Shown: in pieces, positions 17,989 through 27,730 of the stretch
Layout of the letters: each line of letters starts with the position of its first letter
How positions within the stretch are numbered: the first letter of the stretch is position 1
Source: Chitinophaga sp. 180180018-3
Lineage (GTDB): Bacteria; Bacteroidota; Bacteroidia; Chitinophagales; Chitinophagaceae
Direction: 5' to 3'
DNA length: 64,000 nucleotides
NCBI RefSeq assembly: GCF_037893185.1
Contig: NZ_CP140772.1
Span: 6,448,001 to 6,512,000, forward strand
The notes under the pieces: generated by a model
Databases searched by the model: none
What the model saw: the letters and a program-made list of their open reading frames with translations, nothing else
Told to the model about the DNA's origin: nothing
Position numbers and translations under genes: made by a program

Positions 17989-19371
17989 ATGAACCGTGCA
18001 TCTTCATCTTTGTTGCTCATTACGTTCATTGCCACATTGGGCGGCCTGCTCTTTGGTTTCGATATGGCTGTTATTTCCGGGGCATTACCATTCGTAACAG
18101 ACCAGTTTCACCTATCGGATTCCGCGCAGGGCTGGTTTGTATCTTCCGCATTAATGGGCTGCATGGTTGGCGTAGCATTCTCCGGCGATTTAAGCGACCG
18201 GTCGGGCAGGAAGAAGCTGCTGATGGCAGCGGCGTTATTATTCCTTTTATCGGCAGTGGGGTCGGCCCTATCACCGGGATTTACCGTGCTGGTGCTGGCA
18301 CGTGTATCGGGAGGGATTGGAGTAGGTGTAGCCTCCATTGTAGCGCCGTTATATATTTCAGAGATAGCACCTGCACATATCCGCGGGCGTCTGGTGACCT
18401 TTTATCAGCTGGCAATCACTGCGGGGATTCTCATTGCTTACTTTACCAATTTTCTGCTGCTGCAATTTTCGTTGGGTCATAACAGTGATACACTGCCATT
18501 GATCCTGCACCTGGTTTTTGTGAAAGAAATCTGGCGCGGGATGATTGGTGTTGGCGCTATTCCATCGATATTGTTTCTTGCTGGTCTTTTCTTTGTGCCT
18601 GAAAGTCCACGCTGGCTTATACAAAACAACAGGCGTGAGGAGGGGCTGGCTATACTGCAGCGAATAACGGGAACGGCTATAGGTGCAGATAACGTGTTAC
18701 CTGCACCTGCTGCCGCTGGTTCCGCCAAAGGATTCTACCGGGAGCTATTATCGCCCGCCATGCGCAAGCCTTTGCTGATCGGAATATTATTGCCAGTGTT
18801 TTCACAATTCAGTGGTATCAATGCCGTCATTTACTACGGCCCGAGGATACTGCATGATGCAGGTATCAATATTTCCAATGCCTTTCTCAGTCAGGTGATT
18901 TTTGGTGTGGCCAATTTCATTTTCACGCTGATTGCCATCTGGAAAGTGGATACCATGGGCCGTCGTCCGTTATACATTGCCGGGTCTATAGGTGGTACCC
19001 TGAGCCTGCTTTTCACAGGCATCTGTTTTTATAACGGGGCTACCAGTAACATCGCTCTTGTGATCTCAATTATCCTGTTTCTCGCGTGTTTTGCATTTTC
19101 ACTCGGCCCGCTGAAATTTGTGATTGCAGCAGAGATATTTCCCACGCAGATCAGGGGAAGGGCCATGGCCTTGAGTATTATGGCGATGTGGTTGTCGGAT
19201 ACTATTGTAGGCCAGTTAACGCCGGTGCTGTTGGGTCGTGCAGGCGCTGCCGTTACCTTCTGGTTTTTTGCTACCTGTTGTTTGCTGGCGTTCCTGACAG
19301 TACTTAAAATGGTACCGGAAACGAAGGGCAGAACACTGGAGGAAGTGGAAGGTATGTGGCAGGGGCATTGA
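17989..19371 (+). CDS. MFS sugar porter (sugar:H+ symporter family)
   Basis: Inner-membrane importer of a monosaccharide with 12 predicted helices. All sugar-porter marks are present: GGLLFGFDMAVISGALPF in helix 1, DRSGRKKL in loop 2-3, PESPRWL after helix 6, QFSGINAVIYYGPRIL in helix 7, DTMGRRPLY in loop 8-9 and the closing PETKGRTLEEVE. Its 460 aa are normal for XylE/GalP-like porters. It is co-transcribed with the isomerase-like gene, so mannose, fructose or a related hexose is likely. Its stop lies 13 nt from that of the convergent gene. Confidence 0.93.
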   Translation: MNRASSSLLLITFIATLGGLLFGFDMAVISGALPFVTDQFHLSDSAQGWFVSSALMGCMVGVAFSGDLSDRSGRKKLLMAAALLFLLSAVGSALSPGFTVLVLARVSGGIGVGVASIVAPLYISEIAPAHIRGRLVTFYQLAITAGILIAYFTNFLLLQFSLGHNSDTLPLILHLVFVKEIWRGMIGVGAIPSILFLAGLFFVPESPRWLIQNNRREEGLAILQRITGTAIGADNVLPAPAAAGSAKGFYRELLSPAMRKPLLIGILLPVFSQFSGINAVIYYGPRILHDAGINISNAFLSQVIFGVANFIFTLIAIWKVDTMGRRPLYIAGSIGGTLSLLFTGICFYNGATSNIALVISIILFLACFAFSLGPLKFVIAAEIFPTQIRGRAMALSIMAMWLSDTIVGQLTPVLLGRAGAAVTFWFFATCCLLAFLTVLKMVPETKGRTLEEVEGMWQGH

Positions 19372-19384
19372 GCCGGCTGCTTTA

Positions 19385-19834
19385 TCATGCATCCGGAATT
19401 TCGGGCTCTACCAGTTTAGTTAGTTTATCCAGAGAATCCTGCCAGCCCAGATAGCACATTTCCACGGGTATCATCGCAGGTATTCCTTCCTGCACAATCT
19501 TTACATCTGTGCCCGCTATCGTTTTCTTCAGCCAAACGGAGGTGGTCATTACGCCCGGCATATTGGGATCATCGAACTTATCGGTGTACTTCAGGAATTC
19601 ACCGGGTTTGAGTTCCTGATATTCTCCGCCGAATGAATGACCATTTCCGGTTGTAAAATTCTGAAACGACATTTTGAACTTTCCTCCCACTTTTACATTC
19701 ATTTCATGTACGGTGCAAAGAAAGCCATATGGTGGCAGCCAGGAGGCGATTGCCAGGGCTTCGGTAAAGGCACGATATACTTTTTCAGGAGATGCCTTCA
19801 TTACTCTGTGTAAAGAAACTTTGTTGTCTGACAT
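19385..19834 (-). CDS. SRPBCC/AHSA1-domain protein
   Basis: A 149-residue START-like hydrophobic-pocket protein. It opens with the typical VMKASPEKVYRAFTEALAIASWLPP, continues with VGGKFKMSFQNF and FGGEYQELKPGEFLKYTDKF, and ends with the amphipathic helix CYLGWQDSLDKLTKLVEP. Members of this family bind small hydrophobic ligands or act on them; the ligand cannot be guessed. No signal peptide. It stands alone between a convergent porter gene and a DUF1304 gene ~170 nt upstream. Confidence 0.88.
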   Translation of the reverse strand: MSDNKVSLHRVMKASPEKVYRAFTEALAIASWLPPYGFLCTVHEMNVKVGGKFKMSFQNFTTGNGHSFGGEYQELKPGEFLKYTDKFDDPNMPGVMTTSVWLKKTIAGTDVKIVQEGIPAMIPVEMCYLGWQDSLDKLTKLVEPEIPDA

Positions 19835-20001
19835 AAGAATATTTTTTTGTTGTATCCTACTCGTCTGGCTTTTCGGATCCGCCCGTTTTTAGGTGGTTAC
19901 TGCTCCACTGGTTGTTCTTAACAAAGGTGGTTGTAAAAGCTGATTTTGAGCGAGGTGGTATGCGACAATTTATGGGGCGGATTACGACGAGGGGTAGTGA
20001 G

Positions 20002-20370
20002 TTATTTTGCCAGATACACAAAAATGATGGCAACAATGGCTGGCAGTGCCTGCACATAGAATATCTTCCTGGAAGCAGTAAGTGCGCCGTAAATACCCGC
20101 TATGGCCACGCATGCAAGAAAAAACAACCGGATATTTGTGGCCCAGGTGGTATCTGAGATCAGAAACGACCAGATCAATCCCGCAGCCAGGAATCCATTA
20201 TACAGTCCCTGGTTGGCTGCAAGTTTTTTTGTTGGTTTAAACAACTCGCCGGGTAAAGCACCGCCAAAAGCCTTTTTGCCGGCAGTTTCCCAGGCAAACA
20301 TTTCCATCCAGAGTATGTACAGATGTTCGATGGCTACTAAGGCAGTGAGTATGGTTGCTATCAGTTTCAT
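20002..20370 (-). CDS. DUF1304-family small membrane protein
   Basis: A 122-residue protein with four predicted membrane helices. The DUF1304 pattern is clear: IEHLYILWMEMFAWET after helix 1, the conserved NQGLYNGFLAAGLIWSF, and a closing FYVQALPAIVAIIFVYL. Function is unknown in the family. It lies ~45 nt beyond the 3' end of the hybrid-sensor gene on the same strand, which may only reflect gene packing. Confidence 0.88.
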   Translation of the reverse strand: MKLIATILTALVAIEHLYILWMEMFAWETAGKKAFGGALPGELFKPTKKLAANQGLYNGFLAAGLIWSFLISDTTWATNIRLFFLACVAIAGIYGALTASRKIFYVQALPAIVAIIFVYLAK

Positions 20371-20415
20371 AGTTTAACAATTTAATATTTTCTGTTAACA
20401 TTTGCGGCTTGTTTT

Positions 20416-23400
20416 TCACCCTTTCTGCTTCCACTCTCTCGGCGATTTCCCAAAATGCTTCTTAAACTCCCGGCTGAAATACTTAGGATCACTATATCCC
20501 ACTTTATACGCCACTTCACTGATATTATATTCCGCATTATCCAGGTAAACCGTAGCCCGCTTCATTCGTATCGCTTTAATAAAATCATTCACCGTAAGCC
20601 CTGTAAGCATGTTCAGCTTTTTGTACAACACCGGCCGGCTCATCGCCAGCTTCCGGGAGATCGTATCCACATTGAATGCCGGTTCATCCATATTTTCTTC
20701 AATGATTTCAATCACTTTCGTAAGAAAGGGATCTTCAATGATATCAGTTGCTTCTTCCTGCGGTACCGTATGATGATCGGAAGGAAGTGCCAGTTGTTTC
20801 GCCAGCCGCTGATGAATTTTTTCACGCAGGCTCAACAGGTTGCCAATATGCAGCGTGAGTATGTGAATACTGAATGGTTTGGTAAGATAGATATCCGCAC
20901 CTTTCTGCAGCCCGCTTAATTGCTGGGACGAGGACGACATGGCTGTTAGCAGGATCACCGGAATATGATTGGTTCGTTCATCGCTTTTCAGCCTGCTGCA
21001 TAATGTATAACCATCCATGCCTGGCATCATTACATCACTGACAATGATATCAGGAATCAGTTCTATGGCCGCTTCCCAGCCTGCAGAACCATTGGTGCTG
21101 GTTACTACATTGTAATGCTTCTCCAGTACTTCCCGGTTAAGCGCCAGAATTTCTTCATTGTCTTCTATCAGCAGGATGGTATATTTATTTTTATCAGGGC
21201 CGGGTGCTACATTTTCCGGTACCACCAGTGGCCGCTCCGGCTGCACGGTATCAACCGGCACAGTCTTTTTATCACTGCTGTATTTATCCAGTTTAACTGC
21301 ATGATTCAAATGCGTATTACCTTTCCGCAGTGTTACGGTAAACACCGTTGTATTGCCGCTATCCGTGCGGATGCTGTCTACCGTAATACTACCTCCATGT
21401 AATTCAATAATACTTTTTGCCAATGCCAGGCCAATACCGTATCCTTTGTTATCACTGCCCTGGTCATCTTCCTGGAAATAGTTGGTAAACAATTTGGGCA
21501 GATTCTCGGGTGCCACTCCCCTGCCATTGTCTTTTATGGTAATGTCTACCGTCTTTTCCTTTTCTTCTATTGCGGTAATGATACAGCCACCTGATGGCGT
21601 AAATTTATAAGCGTTATAAAAGAGGTTATAGAATACCTTTTCCAGCTGAATCCTGTCGAAGTACAGGCTGATTTCCGGTGCCGGGCTTTTAAACTCATAT
21701 TGAATATTCATGGATAAAGCCCGGTCTTCAAACGTGAAGAAAACATCCCGCAGAAAAGATACAAGATCCTGCTCCGCTATCTGTAATGGCAAACCGCCCG
21801 ATTCTGCCTTTCTGAAATCCATCAGTTCCGTTAGCAAATGTAGCAGGCTTTCTGAGTTTTTCCGGATGATCTGCAATTGCCTGGAATTTTCATAGTCTTC
21901 CTTGTTGATCAGCAACAACCGTTCTGCAGGCCCGATGATCAGCGAGAGGCGGGATCGCATCTCATGGGAAATATTGGTAAAGAAGTCAAGCTTCAGGCGC
22001 GTTAATTCATGATCGCGCCGGATCAATGATCTCAACACAAAAAAGCGCACGACAAAAAACACCACGGCTGCTGCAAAAAGAACATATAAAATATATGCCC
22101 AGACTGTTTTCCAGATGGGCGGCAATACGGTAATGTACAGCTGTGTTGGGTTTCCCCAGATACCATCATTATTGGTTCCTTTTACAAAAAATGTATAGTT
22201 ACCCGGAGGCAGGTTCATATAGGTGGCAGCAGGAGTGGCCGTGTAGTTCCAGTTCCTGTCGAACCCTGCTAATTTATAAGCATAGGTATTCTTTTCGGGT
22301 TGTACGTAATTGAGCGCAGCAAATTCAAGTGTGAACACATTTTGCAGGTGTGTAAAACAAATATCCCTAGTCTGGCTGATCTCTTTTTCCAGCAAGCGGT
22401 CTGGCTGCCCGATGACCACTGCATGATCAAACAATTTCAGTCCCGTTAGTATGGTACGCGGAGCAAAAGGATTCTCTTTGATTTCATCCGGGCGAAAAAA
22501 GGTGAGCCCATTGTAACCACCAAACAACATTTCCCCGGAACTGCTTTTATAACCGGAGTTGATATTGAAAATGTTGCCGGCCAGTCCATCGCTTTTATTA
22601 TAATTTTTAAATACCCTGGTGTTTTCATCCAGCTTAGACAACCCGTTTCCGGTACTTATCCAGAGATTGTTATGCTCGTCTTCCAGTATTGCCATGATAT
22701 TATCGTCCGGCAATCCGTTTGCCTTTGTGTAGATGGTGAATTTTTTTGTTTCACCTGTTGGCGTATACAACGCCAGGCCGCCGAACGCACAGCCTATCCA
22801 GATCCTTCCATTACTGTCTTCATGGATACAGTTGATATTGTTTTTGGGCAGGTTATCTTTCGTTGTGAAACGGTAAACGGTATCAGTTCCCTGCCGCATG
22901 AGCAGGAGGTCGCCCGAGGTACCTACCCAGGTATCTCCGTTTGCTGACTGGAGGATCGTTTTTACAGATTTTGTGCCGACAGCCCTGGTAAGGCTGTTTT
23001 CCGGCAGCACATCTAAAGACGTTCCTGTTCTTTTAAATGCCAGCAGGCCTGTTTGTGTGCCAATCCAAAATATACCTTCCCGGCTTTCCAGCACAGAGAG
23101 TATTTCAGAAGTACGTACTACGGGATCATTTTCTTTATAAAAAAAGCGGGTAAAATTACGGGAGACAGGATTAAACAGGTTAAGCCCTCCACCATGCGTT
23201 CCTATCCAGAAATGCCCGTCTTTGTCTTTGTATATGACCTTTACCAGGTCGGAACCCAGCGATGCCTCGTTTGCCGGATTATGGCGGAATAATGTGATTT
23301 GCTGCGTTGTTCTGTTGATATAATTCAGGCCGCCACCTTCTGTGCCTACCCACAAATTATTGGCTGCATCTTCCGACAGCGCACTCACCACGCTATTGTT

Positions 23401-24477
23401 AATGCCTTGCCGGTATGCGCTGGTTTTATACACATGAAAAGGAGTATTATCTACTGAAACGCTGTTCACTCCGCCCCAGTAGGTACCGATCCATACGGTG
23501 GCATGATCGTCCGTAAAAATGCTGTACACGGAATTATGGCTCAGGGTCTGTATATTATCAGGGTCTGAATTGTAGTTCTGGAATCGTCCGGTTTCCGGAT
23601 CATAAATGCTGATACCTCCCTGTGTGCCAATCCACAATCTGCCATGGGCGTCTGTTCTTATATCCCTGATATTATTGTTCACCAATCCATTGGGAGAACC
23701 AGCCTGGTAGCGTTTAAAGGATTTTTGACGGGGATCATAGAGATTTATACCACCCTGTTGTGTACCTATCCACAGGCGATTGGCCGGATCTTCGAAGATG
23801 ACGGTGATGTAGCTGTCGCTCAGGCTCGACTCCTGGCTGTCGTGCCTGAAGCGGCGGAAACTCATCTTTCCATTTTCGTCGGTCATTTGTGTAAGTCCCA
23901 GCGACGATCCAATCCAGTATGTACCCTGGTGATCCTGATAAATGGTGCGGATATTATTATTAACCGACAGGCCGGCAACAGAATCCGGAATGGCCACCTG
24001 TTTGAACTGATTGGTTTCCCTGTTATCAAGCCGGAACAGGCCTGCGGACGACCATACCCAGATCCTGTTTTGTTTGTCTTCGTAAACGCAGCTGATACTT
24101 AGGTTACTTTTCCCCCGGTTTTTTGTAAGCAACACGGAATCGAGCCGGTCTGTTGCCGGATTATATTTATTCAGCCCATTGCGGGTACCCACCCAAAGTA
24201 TTTTGTGTGAATCGAACAATAAACGGGTAATATAGTTTTCGGGAACATCATTATAGGTACTGATCGGGCTTTTGTAGATTTTAAAGCGGCGGGTATCAAA
24301 TCGGTTTAACCCGTTTTGTGTTCCGAACCACATAAATCCGTTTCCATCCTGCGCAATACACAACACGGCGCCCGGAGCCAGGCCTTCTTCCGAAGTAAGC
24401 CGGTTAAACAGTAATTCCTGTCCGCGCAGGTGCAGGCAGCAAAGCAATAAAATTATCAAGGTGCTGCTTTTCAGCAT
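20416..24477 (-). CDS. Hybrid two-component sensor kinase/response regulator with AraC output (HTCS)
   Basis: One-protein signalling system that senses a glycan in the periplasm and activates the neighbouring utilisation genes. Domains: signal peptide, fourteen or so Reg_prop beta-propeller repeats (e.g. WVGTRNGLNKYNP, WIGTQGGISIYDP), a Y_Y_Y domain near 730 (PPGNYTFFVKGTNNDG), a membrane helix near 785, HisKA with H838 in FFTNISHEMRSRLSLI, an HATPase with DNGRGVAPENL and GIGLALAKSI, a receiver with D1148 (IIVSDVMMPGMDGY), and an AraC HTH (VAYKVGYSDPKYFSREFKKHFGKSPREW). The usual RTPL after the phospho-His is RSRL here. I start it at 24477 (MLKSSTLII); 24492 adds five residues. It is divergent from the SusC gene it probably controls. 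Confidence 0.96.
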   Translation of the reverse strand: MLKSSTLIILLLCCLHLRGQELLFNRLTSEEGLAPGAVLCIAQDGNGFMWFGTQNGLNRFDTRRFKIYKSPISTYNDVPENYITRLLFDSHKILWVGTRNGLNKYNPATDRLDSVLLTKNRGKSNLSISCVYEDKQNRIWVWSSAGLFRLDNRETNQFKQVAIPDSVAGLSVNNNIRTIYQDHQGTYWIGSSLGLTQMTDENGKMSFRRFRHDSQESSLSDSYITVIFEDPANRLWIGTQQGGINLYDPRQKSFKRYQAGSPNGLVNNNIRDIRTDAHGRLWIGTQGGISIYDPETGRFQNYNSDPDNIQTLSHNSVYSIFTDDHATVWIGTYWGGVNSVSVDNTPFHVYKTSAYRQGINNSVVSALSEDAANNLWVGTEGGGLNYINRTTQQITLFRHNPANEASLGSDLVKVIYKDKDGHFWIGTHGGGLNLFNPVSRNFTRFFYKENDPVVRTSEILSVLESREGIFWIGTQTGLLAFKRTGTSLDVLPENSLTRAVGTKSVKTILQSANGDTWVGTSGDLLLMRQGTDTVYRFTTKDNLPKNNINCIHEDSNGRIWIGCAFGGLALYTPTGETKKFTIYTKANGLPDDNIMAILEDEHNNLWISTGNGLSKLDENTRVFKNYNKSDGLAGNIFNINSGYKSSSGEMLFGGYNGLTFFRPDEIKENPFAPRTILTGLKLFDHAVVIGQPDRLLEKEISQTRDICFTHLQNVFTLEFAALNYVQPEKNTYAYKLAGFDRNWNYTATPAATYMNLPPGNYTFFVKGTNNDGIWGNPTQLYITVLPPIWKTVWAYILYVLFAAAVVFFVVRFFVLRSLIRRDHELTRLKLDFFTNISHEMRSRLSLIIGPAERLLLINKEDYENSRQLQIIRKNSESLLHLLTELMDFRKAESGGLPLQIAEQDLVSFLRDVFFTFEDRALSMNIQYEFKSPAPEISLYFDRIQLEKVFYNLFYNAYKFTPSGGCIITAIEEKEKTVDITIKDNGRGVAPENLPKLFTNYFQEDDQGSDNKGYGIGLALAKSIIELHGGSITVDSIRTDSGNTTVFTVTLRKGNTHLNHAVKLDKYSSDKKTVPVDTVQPERPLVVPENVAPGPDKNKYTILLIEDNEEILALNREVLEKHYNVVTSTNGSAGWEAAIELIPDIIVSDVMMPGMDGYTLCSRLKSDERTNHIPVILLTAMSSSSQQLSGLQKGADIYLTKPFSIHILTLHIGNLLSLREKIHQRLAKQLALPSDHHTVPQEEATDIIEDPFLTKVIEIIEENMDEPAFNVDTISRKLAMSRPVLYKKLNMLTGLTVNDFIKAIRMKRATVYLDNAEYNISEVAYKVGYSDPKYFSREFKKHFGKSPREWKQKG

Positions 24478-24574
24478 AGTTCTGACAAACATTCTTTATT
24501 AAATCAGTGCCCTCAGCGTTGTATGAAAGATTTTGGATATTGTCATCGTGCTTGCAGGATAGCGAAAAAATCCT

Positions 24575-24639
24575 GATTTTCACCTGTTTCTACCCGGAAT
24601 TTACAATTTCACCCCATCTTTTTTCTGATTTTACCCCAT
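24575..24639. promoter_or_regulatory. Direct repeats in the HTCS-susC intergenic region, candidate activator sites
   Basis: Three related elements on the plus strand: GATTTTCACCTGT (24575-24587), AATTTCACCCCAT (24605-24617) and GATTTTACCCCAT (24627-24639). The last two are 22 bp apart (two helical turns) and the first is 30 bp away. Direct repeats are expected for AraC-type outputs. The gap holds no other gene. Confidence 0.5.
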
Positions 24640-24700
24640 ATCGCTATAAGGCAGAAGATATCTTGCTGATTATAAATTCCAACCTCCAAACACATACGTT

Positions 24701-27700
24701 ATGTTTCCACGATTAGTTTTGCTAGGTATCTTACTATTCCCTCTATGGACATGGGCACAAAACAAAAAGGTAACCGGCACCGTACTGGATGAAAATGGTG
24801 CTCCGGTTCAGAGTATCAGTGTACAGGTAAAGGGAAAGCCTGGCGGCGCCCTCACCAACAAGTCCGGTAATTTTGAAATTGAAACAGGCGCTGCCGAAAC
24901 GCTTGTTTTTACTGCCGTGAACTACATTACACAGGAAGTATCGCTGAGCAATGCGAGCCTGCCGTTAACGGTTGTATTGAAATCCAAGGTCACCTCCATC
25001 GGAGATGTAGTGGTGGTGGGCTACGGCACCCAGAAAAAACGGGACCTGACCGGCTCCATTTCCTCCGTTTCAACAAAAGACTTTAAAGAGCAGCCGGTTG
25101 TAAACGTGTAACAGATTCTTCAGGGCCGCACTGCCGGAGTACAGGTAGTATCCAACGCCGGCGCGCCGGGAGGCGCTGTATCGGTGCGGATAAGGGGAAA
25201 TAACTCCATTAAGGGCGACAACAATCCCTTGTATGTGATCGATGGTTTTGTAGGAGCTGATCCGTCAACAGTGAATCCTAATGATATAGAAACGATGGAC
25301 GTGCTTAAAGACGCTTCCTCCACCGCTATATATGGCAGCCGGGGCGCCAATGGGGTCATTGTCATCACCACTAAAAGAGGGAAAGCCGGCAAAACCAGCA
25401 TTGAACTGATGAGCCAGTTTTCCAGTGCCCAGGTACTGAAGAAGATGAACTTATTGAATGCAGCTGATTTTGCCACTACTGCCAATGAAAATGCCCTCGC
25501 CAATGGCGGGTCTGCCATTTTTACGCCGCAACAGATCGATGGCTTCAGGGCCAACGGAGGAACAAACTGGCAGAACCAGATCTTCAGAACCGCTCCCACC
25601 CAGGAGTATCAGCTGAGCATTTCCGGCGGAAGCGATAAAACGAAATACTATACCAGCGGGAATTTTCTAAACCAGCAGGGCATCATTATTAATTCCTCTC
25701 TAAAGAGGTATTCGGTGAGAGCAGGTCTTAATTCACAACTGTATAAAAAACTTTCCCTTCATGTAAATGCCTATGCGGTAAGAAATGAAACGCGCAATAC
25801 CGGGATTACAGGCAGAGATGCACCGGTTACCCAGGCCATCGCCTGGGCGCCCACCGTGCCTGTAAGAGACAGCACCGGCAAATTTACGCTAAACGATCCT
25901 GTGGGTTCCATTTCATTCAACCCGGTAGCCATAGCAACAGATCAGAACAATATTACTCACAATTCCACCTTCGCCACCATAGCCGGACTTAAATACGAAT
26001 TTGTTCCCGGCCTTACACTGGATGTAACCGGCGCGGTTAATTACAGTAATATTCAAACACTGGGCTATACCGGGCCTTCCGTTACATCATCGCGGCAGGC
26101 CAATGCCACCCGGAGCTCCGGTGAAAACATCGGTATACAAAGCACCAATAACCTTACCTATAGCCATCTGTTTAATAACGCGCACCAGCTTACCGTTACA
26201 GGGGTAATTGAGTATCAGACATTCAGTACCAGTGGTTTCAACGCCAATGCCAACAGCTTAACTTTTCCTAACCTGGGGTTCTATAACCTGTCGCTTGCAC
26301 AGACGTATGGCCTGGGAACAAATTACTCAGACTATAAACTGCTCTCCTACCTTGGAAGGGTGAACTACGATTATAAGGGCCGGTATTATATTACAGCCGG
26401 CGTAAGACGGGATGGCTCCTCCAAATTTCAGGGCGGACATCAGTACAGTACGTTCCCTTCAGTAGGTGTTGCATGGAAGTTGTCGGAAATGGATTTTATG
26501 AAGACAGCCACTTTCGTCAATAACCTCAAAATAAGAACCGGATATGGTGTAACCGGTAACCAGGCCATCAATCCTTATCAAACCCTTACAGCCTATCAAA
26601 ATGTTACCACTACGCTGACTCCCGGTAGTGTAACACCGGGCATTATTCTGGGTAATCCGGGAAATCCGGATCTGAAATGGGAAACCACCAAACAATGGGA
26701 TATCGGACTGGATGCAGATATGTTCGACAACCGGTTATCTTTTACAGCAGACTATTACAATAAAAACACGAGCAATCTCCTGCTTCCCGTGCCCATTCCC
26801 AATTACCTGGGCGGTGGCAGTGTATTATCGAACGTAGGCAAGGTAAACAACAAGGGGATTGAGCTTTCCATATCAGGAGATATCATCCGCCATACCGGCA
26901 TGACCTGGAACAGTGCCTTCAATTTATCGTTCCTCCGTAACAAGGTAATATCCCTTTACTCCGATAAGAACATCCCATCCGGTACCAATGTGGGGGCAGG
27001 ACTTTCACCACAGCCGGAATTCATGATTATTCCCGGACAGCCACTGGGTACTTATTGGGGGCTTACCTACCTCGGTACCTGGAAGCCTGACGAAGCCGCA
27101 GCTGCAGCAGCATACGGAAATGTTCCAGGCGACTCGAAGTACCAGGATCTTGATGGGAATAAAGTCATCGATGGCAGCGACTATCACATCATCGGGCACG
27201 GGCTCCCCAGGTATTCGTGGGGCTGGAACAATACATTTACCTGGAAAGGTTTTACACTGAATGTTTTCGTACAGTCGCTGGGCGGATACGACAAACTGGA
27301 TTACACCTATGCAGCTGGTATTACCGCCAATTCAGATATGCGGCAGGCAACTATTTCCGATATCAAAAACAGGTATATCCCCGGAAAGAACGAAACATCC
27401 GATATTCCGGCGTTCAGTAAAACCAATAAGAATTATATGCTCAGTACCCGTTTCCTGGAAGACGGCACATTTATCAGGTTTAAAAACATCAGCCTTAGCT
27501 ATCAATTACCTGAGTCATTGGTAAAACAGGCAAAGATCACGGTATATGTGCGGGCTGCCAATCTCTTTACTATTACCAGGTATAAAGGACTGGATCCTGA
27601 AACTAACAGCGTAGCCACCGGCGCAGGAAGCGATGTAAACCAAAGCATCGACTATGGCTCCTATCCCAATGCGAAAACGATTACCGGGGGCGTAAAAATT

Positions 27701-27709
27701 GGTTTCTAA
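24701..27709 (+). pseudogene. SusC/RagA-family TonB-dependent transporter, interrupted by an in-frame stop
   Basis: A full-length SusC frame of ~1002 codons is cut once by TAA at 25109-25111. Before it: signal peptide (MFPRLVLLGILLFPLWTWAQ), the regulatory-like beta domain (VTGTVLDENGAPVQSISVQVK) and the plug start IGDVVVVGYGTQKKRDLTGS...PVVNV. After it, in the same frame: [21 protein letters not shown], then [39 protein letters not shown] and an intact barrel. Codon 137 is one substitution from GAA, CAA or AAA. No frameshift is needed. The rest shows no decay, so this is either a very recent nonsense mutation or a sequencing error. The Met at 25184 is not a believable start because it falls inside the plug. 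Its SusD partner follows intact. Confidence 0.9.
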
Positions 27710-27730
27710 AACAACCCAAAACACATTCAA

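Noticed and set aside
25184..27709. 841-aa frame after the TAA as an independent gene
   Set aside because: Its Met is inside the plug domain and it would lack a signal peptide; it is the continuation of the interrupted SusC frame.
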